Source: Butyrivibrio sp. (lineage in GTDB: Bacteria; Bacillota; Clostridia; Lachnospirales; Lachnospiraceae). From it: a stretch of 64,000 nt of DNA. Positions 36,574-46,637 of the stretch are shown in pieces. The notes beneath the pieces are model-generated. The model was not told where the DNA came from, ran no database searches, and saw only the letters and a program-made list of their open reading frames with translations. Numbering within the stretch: the first letter of the stretch is position 1; each line of letters begins with the position of its first letter. The stretch is taken from NCBI GenBank assembly GCA_024694565.1, contig JAILJR010000010.1:19896-83895 (forward strand). Direction: 5' to 3'. Both the position numbers and the translations under genes were made by a program.

Positions 36574-39500
36574 TCACCTCGCCATCTTAAAGGCCTCGAA
36601 GAGGCGCTTTACTGTGGCGGGGGAGGTGCTTCCAATCTCTTTGTCCATTCCGAGGACGCTCATGACTGTTATTGCCATCAGCTTGGTCTCCACCATGGGG
36701 TTGTACTCACTGGCGCAGAATACCAGAGACTGTGCCATGTTCATACCTGTGTCCTCGACAAGCTCTGAGACGTGCTCATAGCCACTGGCTGTGGCAATGG
36801 TGCGGACGAGGTCGTTGGGGTTCAGCTTTTTCTCAAAGTTCTGAAGATATCTCTCCTTTTCCGCCTTCCTGAAGCCCTTTTTGAGCTTCCTTACTTCTGC
36901 CTGTCCTGCCTTTGTCTTAGTGTAGTAGTCAGCAAGTGCTGACCTGTCCATCATAACCCTGATTGCAAAGAGAGCAAACTCAAGTCCTGACTTTATAGCC
37001 CTGCTCATAAGCTTTTTATCTGCCCCCAGCTTTTCACCGATAATGTTTGTGGTGTCTATTGTAAGGTTGATGACACGGGACGCAATTCCCACCTTCTTTA
37101 TCTCGTCGGTGATATCCTTTGAAAGGTCTCCGAGGGATCTGTGGAGATCAACTATGTTGTCGAGCTTTTTTTCCTCCTTCTCATTCAGTCTTGTCTCCTT
37201 GGCTTTTTCAAGCTTTTCATCGTCAGCAGCGCGGTTTTCCTTCGCCTTCTTAGAGCCGTACTTAAGGAGATTTATGTTTGAGATGTCATCCGCAATCCCC
37301 TTCACATTTTCTATGCTCCTCTTGACATATGCAATGCCCTTGGAGGCTTCCTGAAGTCTGTTTTGTACAAAGGGCTTAGCTCCGTAATATTTCTTTTCAA
37401 GCTCAATGACCTTCTGAGTGTATTCCTCGCCAAAAGCGCTCTTTGCAAGGCTTTCCAGCATGTCGCTGGCATATTCATCTGCGGCGCGCTTTAGCTTGTC
37501 AAGTTCGGTCGCTTTTGCGTTGTCCTTCAAAAGCTCGTCAGTATCGGCATGGATAAGCTGATCGTTTAAAAATTTGTAGGCAAGCTTCTCCGAACTGTAT
37601 TTTGCGAGCTTAGTCATCTCTTTGACATAAGGAATACTGTCGACTACTCCCCAGACATCCGTGAAGGTCTTTTTGATCTTCATGCCCTTGTTGTAGTCAT
37701 CCCTTATGTCGCCTTTTTTCTTGTCTACCGCAGCTCCAAGGGTCACCTTCTCAACGTACCCCTTCGGGATATTGAGGACTATATCCTGGTCAACTCCCTG
37801 GTAATCGTTGGCATTTGGAATGTAGGTGTTCTGAGCCGTCTGCTGATTGTTAGCTGTCTGATATGAGCCGGTGTACTGGGACGTCACCTGACCGGCAGTT
37901 GTCTGATATGGACCTGTGTACTGAGTCTGACTTTTGAGGGTTGCTGTCTGCATGGCCTTCTGCAATGCTATTGCCTCAGGATCTGATAAAGGCTGATCAG
38001 TGTCCTGCTGCGCTGCCGGCGATGAATCAATGATTTTCTGAACTACCTCCTTGGGTATATTTGCTGGTAACAGACCTGTGGTGTCAAAGGTCTGTTTCAG
38101 GAATTTGGAGTTTTCATACCTTGTGGCATAGTTCTTCCTGATATATTCAGCCACATCGCCAAAGGCATCATAGGCGGATCTGCTCTGTGCGATAATGCCG
38201 TCTATGCCTTCCTTGATTTCCTGCAAAAAGGTGAGGTTTTCTCTCCTCTTTGCTTCCGCTTCCTTTGCCTTTTCCTTCTGCTCTTCCGTCTGCTTTTTAT
38301 TTTCAAGCTCAACCATATTGATGTCATAGATGGAAGGTGTCTTCACCATCTGACCGACTTCATTATACAAAAGCTCTGTATTGTTCTTGAGCCAGAGCAC
38401 ACCTTTTCTGACATTGGCGTCTTCATCAAAACCAAAGGGCTTAATGAGAGTGTTGTTCAATACCTTAGCGCCTTCCTTGAGGTATTTTACGTACTTGTCG
38501 ACATGATACTCTTCATTTACGGCATTGACACCGGATCTGACCAGATACCTTCCCCATTCATTTCCTGTCCTGTGGAAGTTTCTCCTCAGGAAGCTGTAGT
38601 CCATTGAAAGACGGCCGTGCTTTGAGAGCTCACCTGCACCGCGGTAGAGTATTGCGTTACCCTCAGTATACTCAAGCTCTCTTGAAGCTCTTTTGACAAA
38701 ACCGAGTGCTCGCACGAAAAGCTTCCAGTCAATAGCGGTATCTCTCTCGTAAAAGAAACGTCTCTCATTTGCAAAGAGCTTCTTCAAATCCTTCTGCTTA
38801 GAAAGCTTGTACCTGTCGCTTATCTGGGTGGACAGGAGATTGCTCATAGCCTTGTAATAGGCATCCTCAGTAAGCTGTATGCCGAGGTTGCTCTGCATGT
38901 TGGTCTCTATATACTCATCTAAAAGCTGATTTCTTCCTGCTGCATTGACAAAGTTTCTGTCCCTGTAGCCAAAGAAGCTCTGAATATAATCTCTCTTTGA
39001 GATATCCAGGTAGTCACGCCTTGAGAGCACTTTTATGAAAAGATTCCTCTCATTGTCGGTCAGTGAATAGTAACCGGCAAGGGCTTTGTCAGCCATGCTC
39101 TTTTCGTCTTTGTCTGCCTGGGTCTTAAGCATCTTTTCAAATGTATTCTGTTTGTATTTGCTCTTGTCGTCCTCGTACTTTTCCTTCAGCTCCTTATATA
39201 GGGATCTGGCCTTCTCATTATGTGACTGCTCGATATACTTGTCTGAGTTGGCAAAGACATGGGTTCTGGCCTGCTTCTCCTTTATCTCGTCCATGAAGGT
39301 AAAGGTATCCTCTATAAGCTTCCAGTCAACGAGGGTCTTGCGCTTAAAGGAGCCTGATACATAATGCTCCTTCGAAAGGTCTTTTCCGAGGAAATTGAGG
39401 TCATCCTTTAGTTTGAAGCTGAGGGCTGTCGTCATAGCCTGATGGCAGGCCTCGTCATCATCAAAGCCGTTTAAGACAGCGCTTCTTGTGACGGCGTCAC

Positions 39501-42500
39501 CGCTCAGGGCTTCATACAGGGCGATGTGCTTTTCCTGATCTGCGTAGAGAGGGTAGGAAGTGCCTGTATTTATGGTGCTCCTGTCAACTACAGTCCTCTC
39601 CTGGAGGAGCCTTACTAAGACCTTCAGATCTGACTCACCCATATCGGTGATTCGTTTTTCAATCTTTTTCATCCGCTTGTAGGTATCATATCTCTGAAGA
39701 TCCTTGATACCTTCATATGCAATAAGGTAGCCATAGCGCTTCCAATTTTTCTTAATCTTTCCTGTGGTGGCTTTAATATCAGCTTTGGCATAATTAAGGA
39801 GCTTGTCCTTGACACTTTCAATGGACATATGCTCTTCTGCCATACTGTCGACTTCAAGCTGCTGCTTTTTGCCATACTTGACGTAGGCGGTATTAATGGA
39901 TGAGTAGCCGTCTGAGAGACGTTTGACATCTTTCTGTCCGTACATCTTGCGGTTTGCAGAAATCGTGCGTGCAAACTGCATCGCCCTGTCAAAGGCGTCC
40001 CCTGAAAGAACGTGCTGCTCAAGACGCAGGAATCCATTCTCGCCATAGTCAAAGAGGTTGTAGACTGCTGCCTTGTAATCTACATTGATATGAAATTCCC
40101 TTCCCGAGACATACTTTTCTATCTCAGCCCGAACGCTGTCGAGCTCTTCCTTTTTATACTCCTCTTTTGAAAGGAGTGTTGCACTTCCCGCAAGGCGTTT
40201 GCTGAGGGATCCCCTGTCCAGAAACATGAGTCCAACGGCAAAGAGCTTTTTCTCATCCTCATCCAGCTGCTCAAACTTGTTGCTCCTTCCCTTGAATACC
40301 ATCGCACTGTTTTTTATCTGCTCAGCAAGGAACTTCTCGTCATATGCACTTCCGAAGCGTCTGCTCTCGTTTTCACGATATGTTTTATTTGAAACATAGT
40401 TTGATGTAAACTCCACATTGTTCCTGTAGATGGGGTCGTCAACAAAGCCTCCTACTCTCACTCTCCATGCGGACTCATCGAATTCATCCCCGGACTTTAC
40501 TGCATCTGCCAGATCCTTCAGGAAATACTCCCTCACGGCATAGACCTGCCTGTCAATGTAGACCTCTGAGGTGGCAGGTCCTCCCTCCTTGTCAGCTTCC
40601 CTGAAATGATCAGTCAGCTCCTGGCGGATGAGGGCTGTAACTTTGTTTGAGTAGTCGAGATATTTTTTGTTTGTAGCAATAGTCTTCCTGAGTTCTTCGT
40701 TAAAAGCAAGGTAGGAGGAATTGGATGTGGCCTTGAGCTTACTTGCCTTTCCATCCTCCTTCATAAGGCCGTCGCCTGTAAGGAAGAGGGTGCGGAGGTT
40801 GATGGACATCTCGGCCTTTTCCCTTTTAATGGAGTGCTCGGAGCACTCTGTTTCCTCGAACTCTTTTAAAGCCCTAAAGGTCTGTCTGAAGGACTTGTAG
40901 CTGTCGGTCTTGCGGATGACAGAAATATTGGGGCCGCCTGTCTTTTCAAACATGGTACTTCGAAGATCCATCCTGCCGTAGCAGCTTACGATGTACATCT
41001 TAGCCTCTTCGTCGCTCATGGCGGTTTCGTCCTCAGAGCTTGTGCGCAACAGATCATACATCTTGTTCATTGAGGCTGCATGCTTGTAGAGCCTTGACGT
41101 GTGCCACATGGTGGTGTTCAGGTTTTTGAACATGGAGTCAGATGCACCCTCTTCTACAAGAGCATCAGTGAACTCCGGTGGAAGCTCCATCTCGGAAAGA
41201 TGTACGCGTATCACTTCCTTCATGGTCTTGATGCGATCCTTTTTGAGGCTCACCAGGTCTGATTCCCGGCCCCTGATCCTTATGAGGGACTTGCCCTCAC
41301 GGACCTTGCCGGTATAGCCGTTGTTGACGCCAAGAAGCCTGTAGCGCTCCTGTCTTCCGAGCATCTTTTGCTTCTTCATGTACTCTCGGGCTTCTGTCTC
41401 TTTTTCTTCCTTTTTGAGCTTTTCGCCGTCCAATACCGCAAAGCCATCCTCAGTCTCCTCTGACTGATAGGTCTTTCTGATCTCCTCGAGCACCTTGTCC
41501 TTGTCTGCGTCGCTCTTTTCCTTCAGAATGGCAAACTCTGCCTCTTTTCTGGCATACTCCATCATCGTCTCACGTTCAGGGAGCCTGAGCTCTGAATCCG
41601 TGGGGGACTCAAAGTCAATCACCATCTTGTAGAGCTGGGCAGCGATCCTCATGGAGTGAGCTCTGGAGGCATTATTCTTCTTGAGGATCTTCTCCGCCTC
41701 CTTAAGAGCATCATTGATATTCTTGCTGATGCTGTTCATGCCGTCGGGGCGGACGTCATAGATCTTGTTGTTGAAATCGTTTATCTGCTTTGTGAAAAAC
41801 TGTGCATCACCCTTAAGTGTCTGATTATAAATGTCACGAAGGTAGGTGTAGGCGTACTGTCTGCAGATTCCCTTGGGAACGATGTAAAAGCTCCTGTTCT
41901 TTCCCTTGCTGGCGCCTTCCTTTGTGATGTCGGCAAGGCCGCTCATGTAGTTCTCGAGGCGCTTGTCCAGGGTAGTCCTTAGGTACTCATTAAAGAAGTC
42001 CTGCCCTTTCATCATGGCAGCATTGACACTTGGAATAAGAAGAAGGATGTCTGATATCTCAGAATACTTGCCATCTGCGTATTCATTAAGCTCCTTTTTT
42101 CCTTCTTCAAAGCGCTTTTCTGTCTCTTTTGCCTGCTCGGAGTCGTGCCCAAGGATTATGTCAATGCCCTCATCCTTTATTCTCTGAAGAGCGTCTTCCC
42201 AGGTCCTTACGCCAAAATTCTCAAGGTTTATCCTCTCCGCCTTCAGTCTTTCGTCGGTGTGCATCTCGTCAGTAGTCTCAGCGATGGACTCAGCAAGGGG
42301 GCGGATACGCTCAAAGCATTTGTCCCGCTCAGCTCCTGTTATCCCCAGCTCTGTCAGTGCCTGGCTTACATCCTTGGAACGAAGACGCCGGAGTCTTTTT
42401 TTCTCCTTTTCGCGGTCCTTAAAGGCAGCTCCCCTTCCTGTGTAGGCAGCTGCAAATCTCTCCATGGTATCATATTGTGGCAGGCCGTTCTTTAAGCTGA

Positions 42501-44580
42501 GCGTGAACCTGGCGCTTAAGTTGTCTCCGTAGGATTCGATGATCCTGGTCTCTGCATCGGCTCTCTTTACGCGCGCGAGTGTTGCATCTTCCTTCTCGAA
42601 GCTCTTCTGCTCGAGGTAGCTCTTTCTTGTGATGAGCCTGGGACGCTCAGTGACTTGCGCGGGGGACTGCTGCGACTGCGCAGCTGCGGTCTGGCTTGCC
42701 TGCTGGCTTGCTGCCTTGGATGACTGTTGTGCTACAGTCTGACCAGTCTGTTGGTTGACGGCCCGGGATGACTGTTGCGCTGCGGTCTGACCTGTCTGCT
42801 GGTTGACGGCCTGGGATGACTGACTGTTGGCTGCCTGCTGGTTTCCGGTCTGAGCCGACTGTTGTGCTGCCTGGGCGTCCGCCTTGTTTTTGGCCTTACA
42901 CTTCTCAAGGAAAGTCTCTATCCTTCCCTTGAATCTGTCGTTCTCAATCAGGCCGCTTTCCAGATTCATCTTTTCAAGCATATCCCACTGCTCTCTCGTG
43001 AGAGCGAGATTCTTTTCTTTGACGCGCTTCTCATAGGACTTGGTATTGGCCTTAACACGTTTACTGTATACCTCGCCCTCGGTGATGAACTTGTCAGATG
43101 AAAACTTTAACAGATCATTATAATTGCCGCCTGTTATGTACTTTATAAAGCTGTCAAGCCTGCTGCTCTCGATATCGCAGCTCTTCATTATATTTTCGAG
43201 CATGCGCTCTTTCATGTAGTCCTCGGGGGAGGTGTAAATCAGCATGTCAAGGAAGAGGTGTGTCTGGTCAGTAAGCTGCTCCCTGGTTCCGAGAACTCTG
43301 AGTGCTCCCAGATTTCGAACTAGCGCCCTGCCTATGGAGCTCTGGGTTGCAACCGAATATTTCTCGGAAATAACGCCCTGCAGAAAGGTGTCATTTTCAA
43401 CCATGCGTGTTTTTAAGACGCCAAGCTGCTCATTAAAATCTTCCTCATTGTCAAACATTATCATCTGCTTGATCTGCGGAAAATCATAAAGAGTCTGATA
43501 ACCCTTGGGCATATGCAGAGAGGTTATTATTCTATCCCTTCGCTCTCTGGTCTTTTGTATATTATCCTTATACTTGTTGTAGTACTCGACAGATATCTCT
43601 TTTACTCTGGAAGCAAATTTATCTACATCCGCCTCCCACTCGCTGTCGAGAAGATTTTCAGACACGTACTTCTGAAGGTCTTCCTTGAGCCAGGGGATGT
43701 CAAGGGTGGCATCCTTAGCCGTATCAGTGATAATCGTGAGCGCCACCTTATTGGCCAGGAGCCTGTTGTTCCTGTCCTCCAGATATGCTATGAAATCATC
43801 ACGATTTTCTTTGAGCTCGCTGGCATCGACACCCTTTAACATGTCAATAAGGCAATCGGTGTAATTTCCCATCAGCCACTTATCTCTGGACGTTTTGGCA
43901 GCTTCAACAGCCATTTTCGGCCCGTACTCACCGGATATTGCCACCTGCAATACATCCTTTGCTGCGTCATTGAGGGTATGCATATCCTCACGGATGATGA
44001 TGCCTTCCTCGGACAGGCCTGCCATATTGTACTCGATTGCCCTCTGATCTGCTTCAGACAGACTGCTCCTTATCTGTTTGACATCCTTCTCAATAGCGTC
44101 GAGGATCTGATTTATCCTTAGGGCACTCTGAAATCTTCTCTGGCCCTTTTCAGTGAACCTGTACCCGGAGTGCGTATGAATATAGTGACGCACCGCCGAT
44201 TTCGCAACAAAGAAAGTGTCAAAAAAATCCGCAGTCATATTCTGTCCGTTGTTGTCCTTGTAATGACCCTGCGTAGCGGACAGATTCAGAAGGTTGTTCA
44301 CGGCATTCAGCATCTCGTTGTAACTTTCTGACTTGCTGTCCTCGTCAGAAGCCAGCCTGTCCCTCATGGCAAAAATATCCCCGTCCTGATCAGAATATTT
44401 CACACCCTGCGCAGTCTGTATTTTGGCTGTTGTGTGATAATTCCGTATCAGGTTCCAGGACTCAAGCTGCGGATTGATCAGCTCCGTCGTATTGGCTGCT
44501 CCATTGACGGTAGCATTTGTTGTGGTATTAGTCTGGATAGTCGTAGTCTGCTGTCCATTTACCTGTAATTCGTCGCCCAT
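36574..44580 (-). CDS. giant hypothetical protein, 2668 aa
   Basis: A single uninterrupted 8-kb frame. I do not recognise any catalytic domain. There is no signal peptide; the N-terminus is Thr/Asn/Gln-rich (VNGQQTTTIQTNTTTNATVN). Most of the chain is charged and helical with many LLE/KEL-type heptads. A low-complexity Gln/Ser/Ala tract with an imperfect repeat of about 15 residues (QSSxAVNQQTGQTxAQ) sits at about 585-655. A second Gln/Tyr/Thr tract with two QYTGxYQT units lies at about 2215-2255. The last 400 residues again are helical. The intact frame over 8 kb shows selection for coding. GAGGTAAAAG precedes the ATG at 44580. It lies downstream of an AAA-ATPase gene (57-bp gap) in the same direction. 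Cytoplasmic scaffold, secreted effector or phage-like tape-measure roles are all possible; none is supported by motif. Confidence 0.85.
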   Translation of the reverse strand: MGDELQVNGQQTTTIQTNTTTNATVNGAANTTELINPQLESWNLIRNYHTTAKIQTAQGVKYSDQDGDIFAMRDRLASDEDSKSESYNEMLNAVNNLLNLSATQGHYKDNNGQNMTADFFDTFFVAKSAVRHYIHTHSGYRFTEKGQRRFQSALRINQILDAIEKDVKQIRSSLSEADQRAIEYNMAGLSEEGIIIREDMHTLNDAAKDVLQVAISGEYGPKMAVEAAKTSRDKWLMGNYTDCLIDMLKGVDASELKENRDDFIAYLEDRNNRLLANKVALTIITDTAKDATLDIPWLKEDLQKYVSENLLDSEWEADVDKFASRVKEISVEYYNKYKDNIQKTRERRDRIITSLHMPKGYQTLYDFPQIKQMIMFDNEEDFNEQLGVLKTRMVENDTFLQGVISEKYSVATQSSIGRALVRNLGALRVLGTREQLTDQTHLFLDMLIYTSPEDYMKERMLENIMKSCDIESSRLDSFIKYITGGNYNDLLKFSSDKFITEGEVYSKRVKANTKSYEKRVKEKNLALTREQWDMLEKMNLESGLIENDRFKGRIETFLEKCKAKNKADAQAAQQSAQTGNQQAANSQSSQAVNQQTGQTAAQQSSRAVNQQTGQTVAQQSSKAASQQASQTAAAQSQQSPAQVTERPRLITRKSYLEQKSFEKEDATLARVKRADAETRIIESYGDNLSARFTLSLKNGLPQYDTMERFAAAYTGRGAAFKDREKEKKRLRRLRSKDVSQALTELGITGAERDKCFERIRPLAESIAETTDEMHTDERLKAERINLENFGVRTWEDALQRIKDEGIDIILGHDSEQAKETEKRFEEGKKELNEYADGKYSEISDILLLIPSVNAAMMKGQDFFNEYLRTTLDKRLENYMSGLADITKEGASKGKNRSFYIVPKGICRQYAYTYLRDIYNQTLKGDAQFFTKQINDFNNKIYDVRPDGMNSISKNINDALKEAEKILKKNNASRAHSMRIAAQLYKMVIDFESPTDSELRLPERETMMEYARKEAEFAILKEKSDADKDKVLEEIRKTYQSEETEDGFAVLDGEKLKKEEKETEAREYMKKQKMLGRQERYRLLGVNNGYTGKVREGKSLIRIRGRESDLVSLKKDRIKTMKEVIRVHLSEMELPPEFTDALVEEGASDSMFKNLNTTMWHTSRLYKHAASMNKMYDLLRTSSEDETAMSDEEAKMYIVSCYGRMDLRSTMFEKTGGPNISVIRKTDSYKSFRQTFRALKEFEETECSEHSIKREKAEMSINLRTLFLTGDGLMKEDGKASKLKATSNSSYLAFNEELRKTIATNKKYLDYSNKVTALIRQELTDHFREADKEGGPATSEVYIDRQVYAVREYFLKDLADAVKSGDEFDESAWRVRVGGFVDDPIYRNNVEFTSNYVSNKTYRENESRRFGSAYDEKFLAEQIKNSAMVFKGRSNKFEQLDEDEKKLFAVGLMFLDRGSLSKRLAGSATLLSKEEYKKEELDSVRAEIEKYVSGREFHINVDYKAAVYNLFDYGENGFLRLEQHVLSGDAFDRAMQFARTISANRKMYGQKDVKRLSDGYSSINTAYVKYGKKQQLEVDSMAEEHMSIESVKDKLLNYAKADIKATTGKIKKNWKRYGYLIAYEGIKDLQRYDTYKRMKKIEKRITDMGESDLKVLVRLLQERTVVDRSTINTGTSYPLYADQEKHIALYEALSGDAVTRSAVLNGFDDDEACHQAMTTALSFKLKDDLNFLGKDLSKEHYVSGSFKRKTLVDWKLIEDTFTFMDEIKEKQARTHVFANSDKYIEQSHNEKARSLYKELKEKYEDDKSKYKQNTFEKMLKTQADKDEKSMADKALAGYYSLTDNERNLFIKVLSRRDYLDISKRDYIQSFFGYRDRNFVNAAGRNQLLDEYIETNMQSNLGIQLTEDAYYKAMSNLLSTQISDRYKLSKQKDLKKLFANERRFFYERDTAIDWKLFVRALGFVKRASRELEYTEGNAILYRGAGELSKHGRLSMDYSFLRRNFHRTGNEWGRYLVRSGVNAVNEEYHVDKYVKYLKEGAKVLNNTLIKPFGFDEDANVRKGVLWLKNNTELLYNEVGQMVKTPSIYDINMVELENKKQTEEQKEKAKEAEAKRRENLTFLQEIKEGIDGIIAQSRSAYDAFGDVAEYIRKNYATRYENSKFLKQTFDTTGLLPANIPKEVVQKIIDSSPAAQQDTDQPLSDPEAIALQKAMQTATLKSQTQYTGPYQTTAGQVTSQYTGSYQTANNQQTAQNTYIPNANDYQGVDQDIVLNIPKGYVEKVTLGAAVDKKKGDIRDDYNKGMKIKKTFTDVWGVVDSIPYVKEMTKLAKYSSEKLAYKFLNDQLIHADTDELLKDNAKATELDKLKRAADEYASDMLESLAKSAFGEEYTQKVIELEKKYYGAKPFVQNRLQEASKGIAYVKRSIENVKGIADDISNINLLKYGSKKAKENRAADDEKLEKAKETRLNEKEEKKLDNIVDLHRSLGDLSKDITDEIKKVGIASRVINLTIDTTNIIGEKLGADKKLMSRAIKSGLEFALFAIRVMMDRSALADYYTKTKAGQAEVRKLKKGFRKAEKERYLQNFEKKLNPNDLVRTIATASGYEHVSELVEDTGMNMAQSLVFCASEYNPMVETKLMAITVMSVLGMDKEIGSTSPATVKRLFEAFKMAR

Positions 44581-44637
44581 CTTTTACCTCGTAAACAATA
44601 TTTTTCAGAATTCTTACGCAATTGTTTTTGATATATC

Positions 44638-46308
44638 TTACAATTTATTTATAAGTACCTTTTTATCACAAAAAGCCATTCCATACTTCATCCATTTTGC
44701 ATACCCGTCATAAATCAGTCTGCTCTCATACTTTTTTTGTGCTATCTGGCTTGTGGCTTCTTTTAAAGCTTTTTTCATCTCTTTCTCGTCACTGACATGT
44801 TTGAGTTCAAGGATCATAGCTCTGTTGTCTGACGGGTCAAGAATAATAAGGTCACTTCTACCGTATCCCGTTTCCTGTTCTGAAAGGACACGATACTCAA
44901 GACCGGTAAAGAAACCATCCAATATCAAGTGATAACTGTATTCATGATACTCATGGTAAAATGACAGTGTTGCTTCGAGAATCTGTTCAAGCGCCGTCTT
45001 AGCCTTATCTACCTCACCTGTCCATAAAGCATTTTCCAAATCACTTACAAAAGCATTGCTTACTTTACCCCTAAAATAGTCCCATACTTCCCTTCGAAAC
45101 ACTTCCCTGATCTCGCGGTTTGGGATACGCAGCGGCATACGTGGCATCTCTTCGGTTACTGCTTTTGTAAGATATCCGGTCTCAACAAGGGCTGACCAGA
45201 TATTTTCACCACTTTCATGAATTTTATGATATGGAAGCATATCCTTGACAGTACATTTTATTGTCTTGCCTGCAAGGAGCTTTTCAAAGCTCTCATTTAC
45301 TCCGGCTGTCTTACCCAGAAAACCATGTATTATGTTAAGCGATGTCTCTGAAGTATTGAGCCAGTAGCACTTTGGTCCCATCGCTGAACTGTAAGTTCCA
45401 TCCAGCAAATCTTTTACAAACAAAAGCACATCCCATGGACAATACATTTTTTCTCTTCCAAAAATATATCCGTCATACCATTCGACCACAGTGTCATATA
45501 GATCCTCCAGATCAAAATCCCTGAGTATTGACTTCACATTATCATCAGTGAAGCCTATTGAAGACGCATATATCGGGGATAGTACTGTATAAGGAATAAT
45601 GTTATTTACTCCGGTATATGTACTGTTTTTTACCGTATACAGGCACCCGGAAAGCATCACTGCTTTGACATTATCATTAGTCTTACAGACATAGCTCAGC
45701 ATATGCTCTATCATGTCTCTGACTCTATCGTAAAATGAAGTTCCCAATGACTTGGCCATAGGAACATCATACTCATCTATTATGACAAATACCTGCTTGC
45801 CAAAATGGTCACGCAGCATCCTGCAAATAAGACCAACTGCCTGAACAGTATCTTCCTCCCCTGCCTCTTTACGTTGAAGCTGTGCAAAAAATTCTTTGTG
45901 AACATCACTTACTCTATCGCTTCCAATTAGCTCTTCATGATCGTCACACAGTGACGAAATTGCTATCTGGAAATTCCGAAAAACTTTCTCAAAAGTATCT
46001 CCAAAAATCTCCTTTAGCGAAAGGAATAATACCGGATACTGATTCATATATGAACTGACTACATCGGGATATTCCATCACTTTAAGTCCCCGGAATATTT
46101 CCCGACTATCCTGTCTTATATCCAGAAAATCTCTGAACATAGTCATGGTAAGAGTCTTTCCAAACCTTCTGGGCCTTGCAAACAGAACAGTCTTCTCAAA
46201 GCGCCTGATAAGATACTCTTCAAGAAGTTCTGACTTGTCTACGTAATAAGAATTACTCTCACGCAATTCCCTAAAGCTATCATAGGATGAACGTATATTG
46301 TTCTGCAT
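44638..46308 (-). CDS. AAA-ATPase-like / PD-(D/E)XK nuclease-like protein
   Basis: A 556-aa protein of the common AAA-ATPase_like plus PDDEXK_9 type. The N-terminus has YYVDKSELLEEYL then the Walker A variant RPRRFGKT (about 46-53). Walker B is FVIIDEYDVP (about 170-179). The C-terminus has GRSDLIILDPSDNRAMILELKHV, giving the D...ExK core of a PD-(D/E)XK nuclease. These proteins are widespread and multi-copy in Bacteroidetes and Clostridia; the role is unknown. ATG at 46308 is preferred (AAGGGAG eight bases before) over in-frame upstream codons. It precedes the giant gene by 57 bp. Confidence 0.9.
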   Translation of the reverse strand: MQNNIRSSYDSFRELRESNSYYVDKSELLEEYLIRRFEKTVLFARPRRFGKTLTMTMFRDFLDIRQDSREIFRGLKVMEYPDVVSSYMNQYPVLFLSLKEIFGDTFEKVFRNFQIAISSLCDDHEELIGSDRVSDVHKEFFAQLQRKEAGEEDTVQAVGLICRMLRDHFGKQVFVIIDEYDVPMAKSLGTSFYDRVRDMIEHMLSYVCKTNDNVKAVMLSGCLYTVKNSTYTGVNNIIPYTVLSPIYASSIGFTDDNVKSILRDFDLEDLYDTVVEWYDGYIFGREKMYCPWDVLLFVKDLLDGTYSSAMGPKCYWLNTSETSLNIIHGFLGKTAGVNESFEKLLAGKTIKCTVKDMLPYHKIHESGENIWSALVETGYLTKAVTEEMPRMPLRIPNREIREVFRREVWDYFRGKVSNAFVSDLENALWTGEVDKAKTALEQILEATLSFYHEYHEYSYHLILDGFFTGLEYRVLSEQETGYGRSDLIILDPSDNRAMILELKHVSDEKEMKKALKEATSQIAQKKYESRLIYDGYAKWMKYGMAFCDKKVLINKL

Positions 46309-46450
46309 AAGCTGCATCTCCCTTTTATAGATAAGATAAGCGCGGTATCCGGCCAGTTCTATTATTATTCTGACTCTCATTATTATATCAAAGATAAATC
46401 CTTGCGGACAAATACTAAAAGCAGACTGTACCAAACGTCACAATGCACTT

Positions 46451-46637
46451 GTTACAATTCAGTGGTCAGTCAAAGCGTCGGATGGGAGAATTTTGTCAAT
46501 CGTTTGTTACAATCCGGATGGCTGTCAGAATGCCGGATGGGAGAATTTTTCGATTGCTCGTTCAATTGTTCACAGATACAATGAGTCGCCTGACAAAAGC
46601 TGGTCGGATTGGTTTTTGTCGGGCGGCACATTCAATT
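46451..46637. repeat. remnants of palindromic elements and a 35-bp imperfect direct repeat
   Basis: At 46451-46469 TTACAATTCAGTGGTCAG matches the outer arm of type 1 elements, without a core. Next, GTCGGATGGGAGAATTTT (46478 on) and CCGGATGGGAGAATTTTT (46534 on) are two copies of a roughly 55-bp unit. At about 46580-46625, CGCCTGACAAAAGCTGG and TTTTTGTCGGGCG form a small inverted repeat resembling the arms of copy C with the core deleted. Confidence 0.65.

Noticed and set aside
44638..46308. Restriction-modification or phage defence gene
   Set aside because: The AAA/PD-(D/E)XK pair belongs to a widespread uncharacterised family; no methylase or defence partner is adjacent.
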